NCBI RefSeq assembly: GCF_002099425.1 | Contig: NW_018343979.1 | Span: 7,390,001 to 7,454,000, forward strand | Length of the DNA: 64,000 nt | Source of the DNA: Phascolarctos cinereus | Lineage: Eukaryota > Chordata > Mammalia > Diprotodontia > Phascolarctidae | Direction of reading: 5' to 3' | In this document: positions 53,236 to 61,455 of the stretch, piece after piece | Position numbering within the stretch: position 1 is the stretch's first letter | How the letters are laid out: each line of letters begins with the position of its first letter | Program-made: the position numbers and the translations under genes | Notes under the pieces: model-generated | Told to the model about the DNA's origin: nothing | Databases searched by the model: none | What the model saw: the letters and a program-made list of their open reading frames with translations, nothing else

Positions 53236-53514
53236 ACAAATTTTCCAAGAAAAAATTTAATGATTATAGTACAGATTGTAATTCCCAGATGAATGTGGCC
53301 ATTTACAGCTGCTATACTAATTATATTTAAGACTGAAATAAGGAAACTACTACAGAATAACTATCTGAGCCATAGTTACAGTATACAGTCTCGGACTTAT
53401 GAATGGCTGACTTACCAACAACCCAGGCAAACAAATAGCTTTGGCGCCTGTTGTTTCCCTCCCCCGTAGCCTGTTGCCATTGCCATGGGATTCCTCCTCT
53501 ACCTCTTCATTCTT
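53236..53514. other. Unassigned stretch, no gene seen
   Basis: No gene or repeat recognised. Confidence 0.3.
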
Positions 53515-53750
53515 TATACTGTGCCAAGTTAATCTTCCTATTATATAGCTTTGAATACATTATACTTCTGGTGAAAAACTATCAATCAGTGGCTCCTAAT
53601 TGCTTGCCATATGAAGTCCAAACCAATCACCAAGAATTTTACAGCAGCTACTCTATGACAGGTACTGTATTAGGTGCTTGGGATACAATGCAATGAATTA
53701 AACCATCTCCTCCTTCAAGGAGCTTATATTCTAATTGGGAAGACTAGTAT
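53515..53750. mobile_element. Two opposed L2 fragments
   Basis: 53515-53640 is plus-strand L2 C-terminal coding (AAGTTAATCTTCCTATTATA, CAGTGGCTCCTAATTGCTTG). 53640-53750 is antisense L2 end (GACAGGTACTGTATTAGGTG, TTCAAGGAGCTTATATTCTA). The orientation flips at about 53640. Confidence 0.7.
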
Positions 53751-53764
53751 ATAATGATAATGAT

Positions 53765-53940
53765 AATAATAATAATGGCTAGCATTTACATAGCACTTTA
53801 AATTATAGGAAGCACTTGACAAATATCTAATTTTATCTTCACAAGTCTAGGAGGGAGGTGCTATTATTATCCTCATCTTATAGATGAGGAAACTGAGGCA
53901 GATGGAAGTTAAATGAGTTGCCAGGATCACAGAGCTAGAC
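53765..53940 (-). mobile_element. MIR-type CORE-SINE
   Basis: AATAATAATGGCTAGCATTT, GTGCTATTATTATCCTCATC, GATGAGGAAACTGAGGCAGA. Inserted between two parts of antisense L2. Confidence 0.87.
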
Positions 53941-54209
53941 AAATATAAGTATATATAGAATACATATTAGAACTATATGTACAAAGTGTTACATATTATA
54001 TATTATTTGTATGAAGTAAAAAATCCCTTTAATAACTGATTCTTGATGTCTTAATTATTGGGAAGAAGTAACCTTACCTCTGGTTGATTCCTTGTTTAAA
54101 AATATAATATATATGCTATAAATATATATGCAATATATACCCACATACATACATACATACATACACACAGAGGTAATGTTCCTAGAAAACAGCCTCAAAG
54201 TAAAAAATA

Positions 54210-54490
54210 TGAACATTGATACATTGAACCTGTGAGAAATAGGGAGTAAATTCTGGTCATGGGGGACAGACAGTGCAAGGCACAGGAGACTGTGTTATAT
54301 GTAGTGAACAGAGAAAAGAAATATTTGACTGGGCCACAGGATCTGGAAAGATCGGTTGTGGCCAGGCTTTGAAGGACTTTAAAAGTTAGCCAAAGTATTT
54401 GTATTTGATCATAGAAGCAATAGGGAGCCACTGAAATTGACTGAGTAGGGGAGTGACGTGGACAGCTTTGTAGTTAAGGAAAATAATTTT
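54210..54490 (-). mobile_element. L2 ORF2 fragment (continuation)
   Basis: CATGGGGGACAGACAGTGCA, GGCCAGGCTTTGAAGGACTT, GTATTTGATCATAGAAGCAA, TAGGGAGCCACTGAAATTGA, GGGGAGTGACGTGGACAGCT: antisense L2, in the order expected to follow 53640-53750, so the two are probably one copy. A CATA tract lies at 54143-54166 between them. Confidence 0.82.
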
Positions 54491-54504
54491 GGTAGCTTTA
54501 CATA

Positions 54505-54690
54505 GCATGTTGGTTGGTTGTCGTCCTTTGTACTGAAAGAAAGACCAAAATGACATCACTGTGTCGGCGTCAATGTACAGGGTGTCTGACTGTGACTGAT
54601 CAGATCAGTATGAGCTTGGAAGGCTTTACTGCAGGTCGGGCACAAATAGTCTGCATGAACATTTGGGTTGGAGGTTTAAATGTCTCTAAT
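54505..54690 (+). mobile_element. Marsupial dispersed repeat, class uncertain
   Basis: GTTGGTTGTCGTCCTTTGTA, AAGACCAAAATGACATCACT, GTGTCTGACTGTGACTGATC, GTCGGGCACAAATAGTCTGC, ATGAACATTTGGGTTGGAGG. Recognised as a dispersed marsupial sequence; its opening resembles the repeat at 40955. Confidence 0.62.
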
Positions 54691-54875
54691 TCTATCGAAT
54701 CATCTTGTTCTTTCATAAAAGCCATAACAGGATAAGTCCTTGTATAATGAGGCCCCCTCAAAGATTCAGAAGAAAACAAGCATGAAAAAGTATTAAGTAT
54801 CCACATTTCTTTCTTCCAGTGGAATGAGGGTAATGGTACAGTTGTTTTCCAAAAAGGGCTTGCATTTGTGGCTAT

Positions 54876-55132
54876 GGGACAGCTAGATGGTGCCATAGTG
54901 CACAGAGCACTGGGTCTGGAGTGAGAAAAGACTCATCTTCCTGAGTTCAAATCTTACTAGCTTATGTGGCTTTGAGCAAGTCACTTAACCCTGTTTGCCT
55001 CAGTTTCCTCATCTGTAAAATGAGCCAGAGAAGGAAATGGCAAACCATTCCAGTATCTTTGTGAAAAAAACCCAAACAAACCCAAAAGGGGTCCTGAAGA
55101 GTCAGATGTGACTGAATGACTAAACAACAAAG
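54876..55132 (+). mobile_element. MAR1-type SINE with perfect 12-bp TSD
   Basis: GGGACAGCTAGATGGTGCCA, CTTCCTGAGTTCAAATCTTA, CTCAGTTTCCTCATCTGTAA, GGAAATGGCAAACCATTCCA and the RTE-like end GAGTCAGATGTGACTGAATG. The TSD ATTTGTGGCTAT is at 54864-54875 and 55133-55144. Confidence 0.96.
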
Positions 55133-55249
55133 ATTTGTGGCTATATCCAAGGTTCTTCTAGTGAAAGGAGTTTAGCCTTATTGTGCTTTCTCCTTTTTGT
55201 ATCCCTGACAACAGTTCTTTTCCCTATTCTTTCCTTCCCTTCATCACTA

Positions 55250-55420
55250 TCTGTTGTTATTCTTTAAGGCTTAGATCATCTGCCACCTCCTCTGTGAAGG
55301 CTTCTCTAATCTACCTAGCTGAAATTGAATTCAATTGAATTCAACTCAACAAACATTTATTATACCATTATATAAACAATGTCTTATGCAGGATAGTTAC
55401 TGTGTGCAGTGTGCTATGCT
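55250..55420. mobile_element. L2 fragments in both orientations
   Basis: 55250-55325 is plus-strand L2 C-terminus (CTTAGATCATCTGCCACCTC, CTCTGTGAAGGCTTCTCTAA). 55335-55420 is antisense L2 end (CTCAACAAACATTTATTATA). ATTGAATTCAATTGAATTCA lies between them. Confidence 0.6.
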
Positions 55421-55716
55421 AAATTACTGCTCCAGAAGATGTCTACATAAAATAGGTAATCCAGATATTAGTCTGCACATGAAAAATTAGCCCCAAGGAG
55501 TTTCTTTCTTCATGGTTCTAATACACGCAGTTATTTTTTAAATCACTGTTTGATCATAGACTAGGTCTATCAAGTGAGTATTAATGGTATAATAGCTGGG
55601 ACGGAAACATTCCCTTCCTACTCTCTTCTCTCACTATGTTTACCTTCTAAAAATAAGTGAGCAATTCATAATTAATATGGGTGAACAGCCAAAATGGTTC
55701 ACTCATAATAATAACT

Positions 55717-55784
55717 TTCATAGCACAGTGCCTGGCACATAGTAAGTGCTATATAAATGTTCGTTATTATTATCATTAATTCAG
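55717..55784 (+). mobile_element. MIR/L2-type 3' tail
   Basis: TCATAGCACAGTGCCTGGCA, CATAGTAAGTGCTATATAAA, TGTTCGTTATTATTATC. Confidence 0.8.
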
Positions 55785-55971
55785 AAAATACAGGAACTTA
55801 TATGAATTGATGCAAAGCGAACCAACCAGGACCAGAAAAACATTATCAGCAATGACAAATGTAAATGAAAAGAATAACTAACAATTGAAACCAAATAACT
55901 GTCTAATTATAGCCTAATGTTGTCTAAATAATAACCAATCTTAGCTTCACTGAAGAAACGAGAAAAATGCA

Positions 55972-56142
55972 GGGGGCAGCTAGGTGGCATAATGGTTAGA
56001 ATACTGGCCCTGAAGTCAGGAGGACCTGAGTTCAAATCCGGCCTCAGACCAAACACTTGACACTTACTAGCTGTGTGACCCTGGGCAAGTCACTTAACCT
56101 CAATTGCCTTAAAAAAAAGAAAAAAGAAAAGAAAAAAAAAGA
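55972..56142 (+). mobile_element. WSINE-type tRNA SINE, outer unit of a nested pair
   Basis: GGGGGCAGCTAGGTGGCATA, AAGTCAGGAGGACCTGAGTT, GTGACCCTGGGCAAGTCACT, CTCAATTGCCTT then an A/G tail. The flanking repeat GAAACGAGAAAAATGCA (55955-55971) recurs as GAAATGAGAAAAATGCA at 57196-57212, so the SINE TSD now encloses both the SINE and the L1 that followed. Confidence 0.9.
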
Positions 56143-57145
56143 AAAGTTGAATGTATTTTCCATTCCCCAATTGATGAATGGTCAAAGGATATGAACAGAC
56201 AGTTCTTAGATGAAGAAATTAAAGCCGTCTATAGTTATATGAAAAAATGCTCTAAATCGTTATTGATTAGAGAAATGGAAAGCAAAACAACTCTGAGGTA
56301 CCACATCACACGTATCAGATTGGCCAACATGACAAAACAGGAAAATGATAAATATTGGAGAAGATGTGGGAAAATTGAAATACTAATGCATTGTTGGTGG
56401 TGTTGTGAAGTGATTCAACCATTTTAGAGAACAATTTGTAACTATGCCCAAAGGGCTATAAAAATGTGCATACCCTTTGATCCAGCAATCCACTTCTAGG
56501 GCTATATCCCAAAGAGATCATACAAATGGGAAAAAGGACCCACGTGTACAAGAATATTCATAGCAGCTCTTTTTGTGGTGGCAAGGAATTGGAAATTGAG
56601 AGGATGCCCATCAATTGGGGAATGGCTGAGCTAGTTGTGGTATATGAATGTGATGGAATAGTATTGTGCTATAAGAAATGATGAACAGGCTGACTTCAGA
56701 AAAACCTGGAAAGACCTTTATAGTCTCATGCTGAGTGAAGTGAGCAGAACCAAGAGGACTTTGTACACAATAACAGCCACGTTATGCAATGACTAAGATT
56801 GTTAAACTGAACCTTTCTCAGCATTATGAGGATCTAAGACATTTCCAGAGGCCTCGGGATGGATAATGCTGTTCACATTCAAAGAAAGAACTATGGAAGT
56901 CGAATTGCTATCACTTATTTTTACCTTCTGTTGAGTTTTGTTTCATCTTTCTGATGGTTCCTTGTATTGGTTTTAATTTTTACTTACAACTTCACTAATA
57001 TGAAAATATGTTTAATAGGTATGTAAATGTAAAGCCTATATCAAATTGTGCACCATCTTGGGGAGGGTGGGGGGGGAGGAAAAGGGAGAAAAATTTTCAA
57101 CTCAAAAGCATATGGAAAAAATAAAAAAAATTTAAATAAAAAAAA
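56143..57145 (+). pseudogene. L1 ORF2 C-terminus and 3' UTR, 5' truncated
   Basis: The 78-codon frame at 56191-56427 is the L1 ORF2p C-terminal region. It carries YMKKCSKSLLIREM, TTLRYHIT and the cysteine/histidine segment RRCGKIEILMHCWWCCE, which aligns with CGEKGTLLHCWWEC of L1. Downstream come the conserved ATAAAAATGTGCATACCCTT, CAATCCACTTCTAGGGCTAT and CAGCTCTTTTTGTGGTGGCA, then a G-rich 3' UTR end (about 57060). Endonuclease and reverse transcriptase are absent, so it is a dead 5'-truncated copy. Confidence 0.9.
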
Positions 57146-57195
57146 TCTTTGACATTTAGGAGCGCCCTTCTACAAAAAAAAAAGAAAGAAAGAAA
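57146..57195 (+). other. Possible L1 3'-transduced segment plus second poly(A)
   Basis: After the L1 A-rich end there are about 28 non-L1, non-SINE bases (TCTTTGACATTTAGGAGCGC, CCTTCTAC), then A11 and GAAA units ending at the right TSD. A second tail after unique sequence is the pattern left by a read-through L1 transcript. Confidence 0.5.
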
Positions 57196-57399
57196 GAAAT
57201 GAGAAAAATGCACCCTTCCCTTTATTGCAGAGGTAGGGAACTATATGTGGTGAATATTGCAGGTTTTTTAGACTTGACGTATTGATTAATTTTTGCTGAT
57301 TTTTATCTTCTCCTTTTGCTGTTGGGTATGGAGGGATATATTCAGAAATGAAGGTAATGTAAAAAAAACAATGAAAAATTAAAAATAAAAATAAAATGC

Positions 57400-57640
57400 T
57401 AAGTAATGGTAATAGCTATCATTATGTAGCACTTATATGTCTCGTACTGTGCTAGGCACTTTACAATTATGATCTCATATGATCCTCATAGTTCTGGGAG
57501 GTAGGTGCTATTATTATCATTTTCATTTTACAGATGAGGAAACTGGATTAAATGAGCTGGTATGTGTTCAAGGCTGGTTTTGAACTTAGGTCTTCCTGAG
57601 TCTATGCTTGGCATTCTATCCACTGCCCTACCTAGCTGAA
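57400..57640 (-). mobile_element. THER1/MIR-type CORE-SINE
   Basis: GTAATAGCTATCATTATGTA, CTGTGCTAGGCACTTTACAA, TTTTACAGATGAGGAAACTG, GAACTTAGGTCTTCCTGAGT, CCACTGCCCTACCTAGCTG. Confidence 0.87.
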
Positions 57641-58014
57641 ATTTTTCTACCCTAAAATTTTCCTGGAGAAGCTGTGGAATGAAGAGATTTGGAGACAGAG
57701 ACTTCAGTTCTGCTTTTCTTCAGGCCAGAAAAAAATTTTTCAAGGGGAGATGAAAGTCAATGATAGCATTTATGACTGAAAAATACTACAGTCAATAATT
57801 TGGGATTCCCAATGGGATTTTTCTTTCTTGTTTTTAAAATTAATTCTAAATATAACTGCTTTGTGGTTTTGTTACAGTGGACAAGATTCACAACAATGGA
57901 TAATGAGTTATAATAGAAAATAGTATTTCTACTAATAATAAAACAAAATAACAAATAATCCTAAACTGAACTGAGAATGGTTCCCAAGGTAAAGAGAGTC
58001 ATTCCAAAACATCT
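57641..58014. other. Unassigned stretch, no gene seen
   Basis: No repeat or gene recognised; it may include the diverged upstream reverse-transcriptase part of the LINE that follows. Confidence 0.35.
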
Positions 58015-59335
58015 TATTAATCATTTGATGCACATAGATTACATCAAGTTATTTGGTTCCCTGAAAGACACATTAAACAACATCTCTGTCTAGTGTAATC
58101 TAACAATATTAACATGTCATTTACACTCAATAAGTGTAAAATTCTTAGTATGGGCCAAGGAAAAATAGATACTGAAGGCTTTGATCTTGAATCCAGAGGA
58201 TAGATTGAACCAATAAATGAAGATTATACTTATAAATATCTTTATCTTTAGGCAAGACTCATAGGGCACACTTAGTTATCAAGAAGAAAGTTGTGATTAT
58301 ATACTTCAACAAATTTACTGGCATCCTGAATCTGAACTCAGTAGAAAGAACACACTAAAATCAGTGTCATAATGTGAGTCTTAATATATGGTTTTGGAAG
58401 TAGAAAAATGATCACAAGACTTGAAAAGTATCCTAATAAAAACCTGCATAATCTTAAAGAAACACAACATCTATTAACTATGTCAGCTTTAGAAATATTA
58501 ACATTTATTTTTTTAAAGGAAAAGATTGATAGATGTCAGAACACATGATAAACAGATTCAAATTTATAGAAATACTTGAAAAGGAAGAGATGTTACTTTG
58601 TTGAACCATAGTAAAAGCTGACCAATCCATTGGATTTATCATAGTTAAACGAAACTGGTTCACCACTCTGAAGCAGTTATTATCCAAGAATAGATTCAAA
58701 GGGTCCTTTATGAGTGACAACCACATGAACTCAACCAACAATATTTCAAGAAGGAAGTGTTCATCAAATGGCTGAGTCATGCTTCTTTATTTATAGAATC
58801 AGAGGGATTTATGATGACAGTTCAGACCAGGTGGTTGCCACCCGAAGATACAGAAAGATTATCCATAATGAGCCCAGACTTACTGATCAATGTTGCAAGG
58901 AAATAGTAGAAACTCTGTAACACATTACTGTAGGCTATAAACATTTAGCACTTGCCAAATATCTAACAAGATGTGACCTGGTGGCTAGAATTATACACCA
59001 GAAACTCATAAGCTTTTATAAACTAACAGATGACAGACTCTATACTACAAATACAGATTTTAAAATACTCTCAAAGATTTAACAAGCAAATTGTCTGCTT
59101 TCATGCCATTAGAACAGAGGGAACTGTTGCTCATAATTGCTAAGACACAGCATTGGTCTCTATAAGAATTTAAGGACAACATTTTTAATAGATGTCATCA
59201 TAACAAACTCTCATAATCGCTAAGCTTTGTAGAACAAAAGCCTTTTGACATACCTAGTAGAAGTAATCAGGATCATGTGGTTACAGAATGAGGGATTATT
59301 TCTTGCTTCCTGTTTGATATTGGAGTTGTCTGAAG
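58015..59335 (+). pseudogene. R4/Dong/R2-like LINE remnant (reverse transcriptase to C-terminal endonuclease)
   Basis: Plus-strand pieces, in order. MHIDYIKLFGSLKD at 58028-58069 is the YxDD motif region, with IDY for DD. MSFTLNKCKILSMG at 58114-58155 is the motif-D segment. INEDYTYKYL (about 58213-58242) follows. NTLKS (58351-58365) and LIDVRTHDKQIQIYRN (about 58525-58572) are thumb and linker. DQVVATRRYRKIIHNEPR (about 58821-58875) precedes a cysteine-containing block, then GYKHLALAKYLTRCDLVA and RIIHQKLISF (58933-59020). RTTFLIDV (59173-59196) fits the restriction-like endonuclease core, and VEVIRIMWLQNEG lies near 59262-59300. This order matches LINEs with a C-terminal zinc knuckle and restriction-like endonuclease. 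In-frame stops and a few frame changes show it is dead. It is neither L1, L2, CR1 nor RTE. The clade (R4, Dong, R2, NeSL) is inference. Confidence 0.75.
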
Positions 59336-59512
59336 ATGCTTTCACTTAAAAATATTAAAACTTTAAAAAATTAAGAGAAATATATTTTTTCTTCTAACTT
59401 CCAACCCCATTGAAAAAAGAAGAAAAATAAATTTATTGCATCAAATATGCACAGTCAAGCAAGACAAATTCTCATTTACTTATTCAAAATTGATCTATCC
59501 ATCCTTCATCCA

Positions 59513-59548
59513 TCCATCTATCTATCTATCTATCTATCTGTCTATCAT

Positions 59549-59593
<45 letters not shown>
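59513..59593. repeat. (ATCT)n microsatellite
   Basis: About 80 bases of ATCT units with two variants (CTGTCTATCATTTATC). The open frame 59447-59629 is its translation. Confidence 0.97.
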
Positions 59594-59595
<2 letters not shown>

Positions 59596-60302
59596 ATTCT
59601 ACACCTTGAATCCATCATTGGATTTATGAATGGACATTGTATTGGTCGTGGTACTTACAGAGTTGTCTTCACAGTATTGTTATTATTGTATAAATTGTTC
59701 TAGTTCTGCTCATTTCATTCTCCATCAATTTATGTTTTTGAAATTAAAAAAATAATGTTCATGTTATAGTAGAGATTGTTCTTCTGATTCTGCTCACTTC
59801 ACTCTTCATTACTTCATGTAAATTTTTCTATGATCTCTTTGAAATTATGTTTCCTTATTTCTTATGGTAAAATAGTGTTCTATTACATATGTACCACACC
59901 TTATTCAGCCATTCCACAATTGATGAATATTCTTTTAATTTCCAGTTATTGATGTTTTTTGGCACCATAAAAATATCTGCTAAAAATATTTTTGTACCTA
60001 AAGACCTTTTTGTATCTAAAGGCCTTTTCTTTTTTCTTTAATCTTTTTTGGGTAGAGGCTTAGCAGAAGTTTAGCTAGTTAAAAGAGTATGGACTCTTTA
60101 GAAACTTTTTATGTATAATTCCAAATTGCTTTATTGAATTGTATTCATTTGCAGGTCCACCAACAGTGCATCAATGTGCCTATTTTCTCATAGTCCCTCC
60201 AACATGTTATTTTTTTGGCCATCTTTTCTAATTTTACGGGTGTAAGGTAGAACATCAGAACTTTCCATTTGTCTAATTATTGGTGATTTGGAACATTAAA
60301 AA

Positions 60303-60341
60303 TCTATCTATCTATCTATCTATCTATCAATTTATCTATCT
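60303..60341. repeat. (ATCT)n microsatellite
   Basis: A second ATCT tract in the same L1, with one AATT interruption. Confidence 0.95.
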
Positions 60342-60712
60342 TTTATTATCTAGCTATACCTAGAAATGGCTTAGATTTGTTCCCTTGAAAACTACCTGTT
60401 CATATTCTTAAACCATTTGCCAATTATCTTATTCTTATAAATCTTAATCAGTTCATTATATATCTTAGAAATGGGACCTTTAATTAGAGAAACTTTCTGC
60501 AAATATTTTCCCTTTTAATCTCAACTTTATTGGATATATTTGTGGAAAAACTTTAAAATTTTATGTAATAAAAGCTATCCATTTCATTTACTGTGATCCT
60601 CTCTGTCCCTTGTTTGGTCAGGAACTTTTTTCATCTATCCACAGATCTGATAGATAATTTCACCCATGTTTTTCTAGTTTATTTATTATATGGCTATTTA
60701 TATCTGGATCAC

Positions 60713-60772
60713 AGAGCTTGTGGTTCCCGGGCCAGTACTCTAACCACTGTATCACCTAGCTGCCCTGCCTTC
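60713..60772 (-). mobile_element. tRNA-SINE head fragment within L1
   Basis: GGTTCCCGGGCCAGTACTCT, AACCACTGTATCACCTAGCT, GCCCTGCC: the antisense SINE 5' end, cut short. Confidence 0.75.
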
Positions 60773-61044
60773 CCTTTTCTCCCCTCCTCTTTATCTTATA
60801 GCACCCCTCCTCTCACTCACTCTCTGTATCGCTCTGTCCCTCCATCTCTTTACTTATCTTTCTCCATCCCTCTCCTTCCCTCCTTTCCTCCTTCCCACCC
60901 TCCCTCCTTCTGCTTCCTGTGCAACTCTCTCTCTCCCTCCCATCCTCTCTCTCCTCTCGCTCCATTGCTCTCCCTCTATCCCTCTCTCCTTCCCTCCTTC
61001 CCACCCTCCCTCCTTCCCCCTCTCTCTTTCCCATTCTCTTCAAG
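60773..61044. repeat. Long pyrimidine tract with internal duplication
   Basis: About 270 bases of nearly pure C/T on plus. The phrase CTTCCCACCCTCCCTCCTTC occurs near 60891 and again near 60997, so a segment of about 105 bases is duplicated. Frames on both strands here (60593-61066 plus, 60813-61043 minus) are low-complexity artefacts. Confidence 0.93.
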
Positions 61045-61259
61045 CTTGTCTTGGTATGAGATGTGAGGTGTGGGTCTAAATCTAATTTCTTTCATACCTC
61101 TGTCCAATTTTCCCAGAAGTTTTTATCAAATAGTTTTACCTCAGAACATTAGCTATAAAAGAATAATAGAAGAAAAGATATTTATATACATATATTCCAT
61201 TAAAGGATGATCAGAATGAGATAATAAAAGAATTACAAAAGGAATAGTAGCAGCAATAA

Positions 61260-61455
61260 TGAGACATAGCATGGTATAGTGGACAGAGAAGCCTGGGATC
61301 ACGTCTCATCTCTGACATATAGTGGCTAATGATCCTGATCAAGTCATTTAACCTCCAAATGACCCAGACTTTAAGACTTTGTGTTGAAAAACAATTTCTG
61401 ATCAACACTGATAAAGGGAGTTTCCTCACTGAATTCCCTATATCAATGTGATTAA
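61260..61455 (+). mobile_element. Marsupial MIR-related SINE
   Basis: GACATAGCATGGTATAGTGG, CTGATCAAGTCATTTAACCT, GATCAACACTGATAAAGGGA, GTTTCCTCACTGAATTCCCT, ATATCAATGTGATTAAAATT. The tail matches the family of 10855-11045. Confidence 0.65.

Larger units (their letters stand above)
55785..57399 (+). mobile_element. Older L1 3' UTR, split by a later SINE and L1
   Basis: The left part (55785-55971) has GAACTTATATGAATTGATGC and AACCAGGACCAGAAAAACAT, typical of marsupial L1 ends. The right part (57196-57399) resumes with GAGAAAAATGCACCCTTCCC and ends in an A-rich AAAAATTAAAAATAAAAATA. The nested units are listed separately. Confidence 0.68.
59380..61145 (-). mobile_element. L1 3' half, interrupted
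   Basis: Antisense L1. 3' UTR: TGATTCTGCTCACTTCACTC, CACCTTATTCAGCCATTCCA. ORF2 C-terminus: AATTCCAAATTGCTTTATTG, CTATATATCTTAGAAATGGG-like (60461), CTTGTTTGGTCAGGAACTTT. After a SINE scrap and a C/T tract it resumes at 61045 as CTTGTCTTGGTATGAGATGT, TAATTTCTTTCATACCTCTG. A local duplication repeats the 'TTCTGCTCA...TTCATTCTCCATCA' segment at 59690-59730 and 59760-59820. It is 5' truncated near 61145. Confidence 0.82.

Noticed and set aside
56191-56427. Frame with a Cys/His motif that could suggest a zinc-finger gene
   Set aside because: It is the C-terminal cysteine region of L1 ORF2 followed directly by the L1 3' UTR.
59513-59593. Short regular repeats as a possible CRISPR array
   Set aside because: They are tetranucleotide ATCT units without spacers, in a vertebrate genome.
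60593-61066. 157-codon frame, longest in the window
   Set aside because: Made of antisense L1, a SINE scrap and a C/T simple repeat read as Pro/Ser/Leu.
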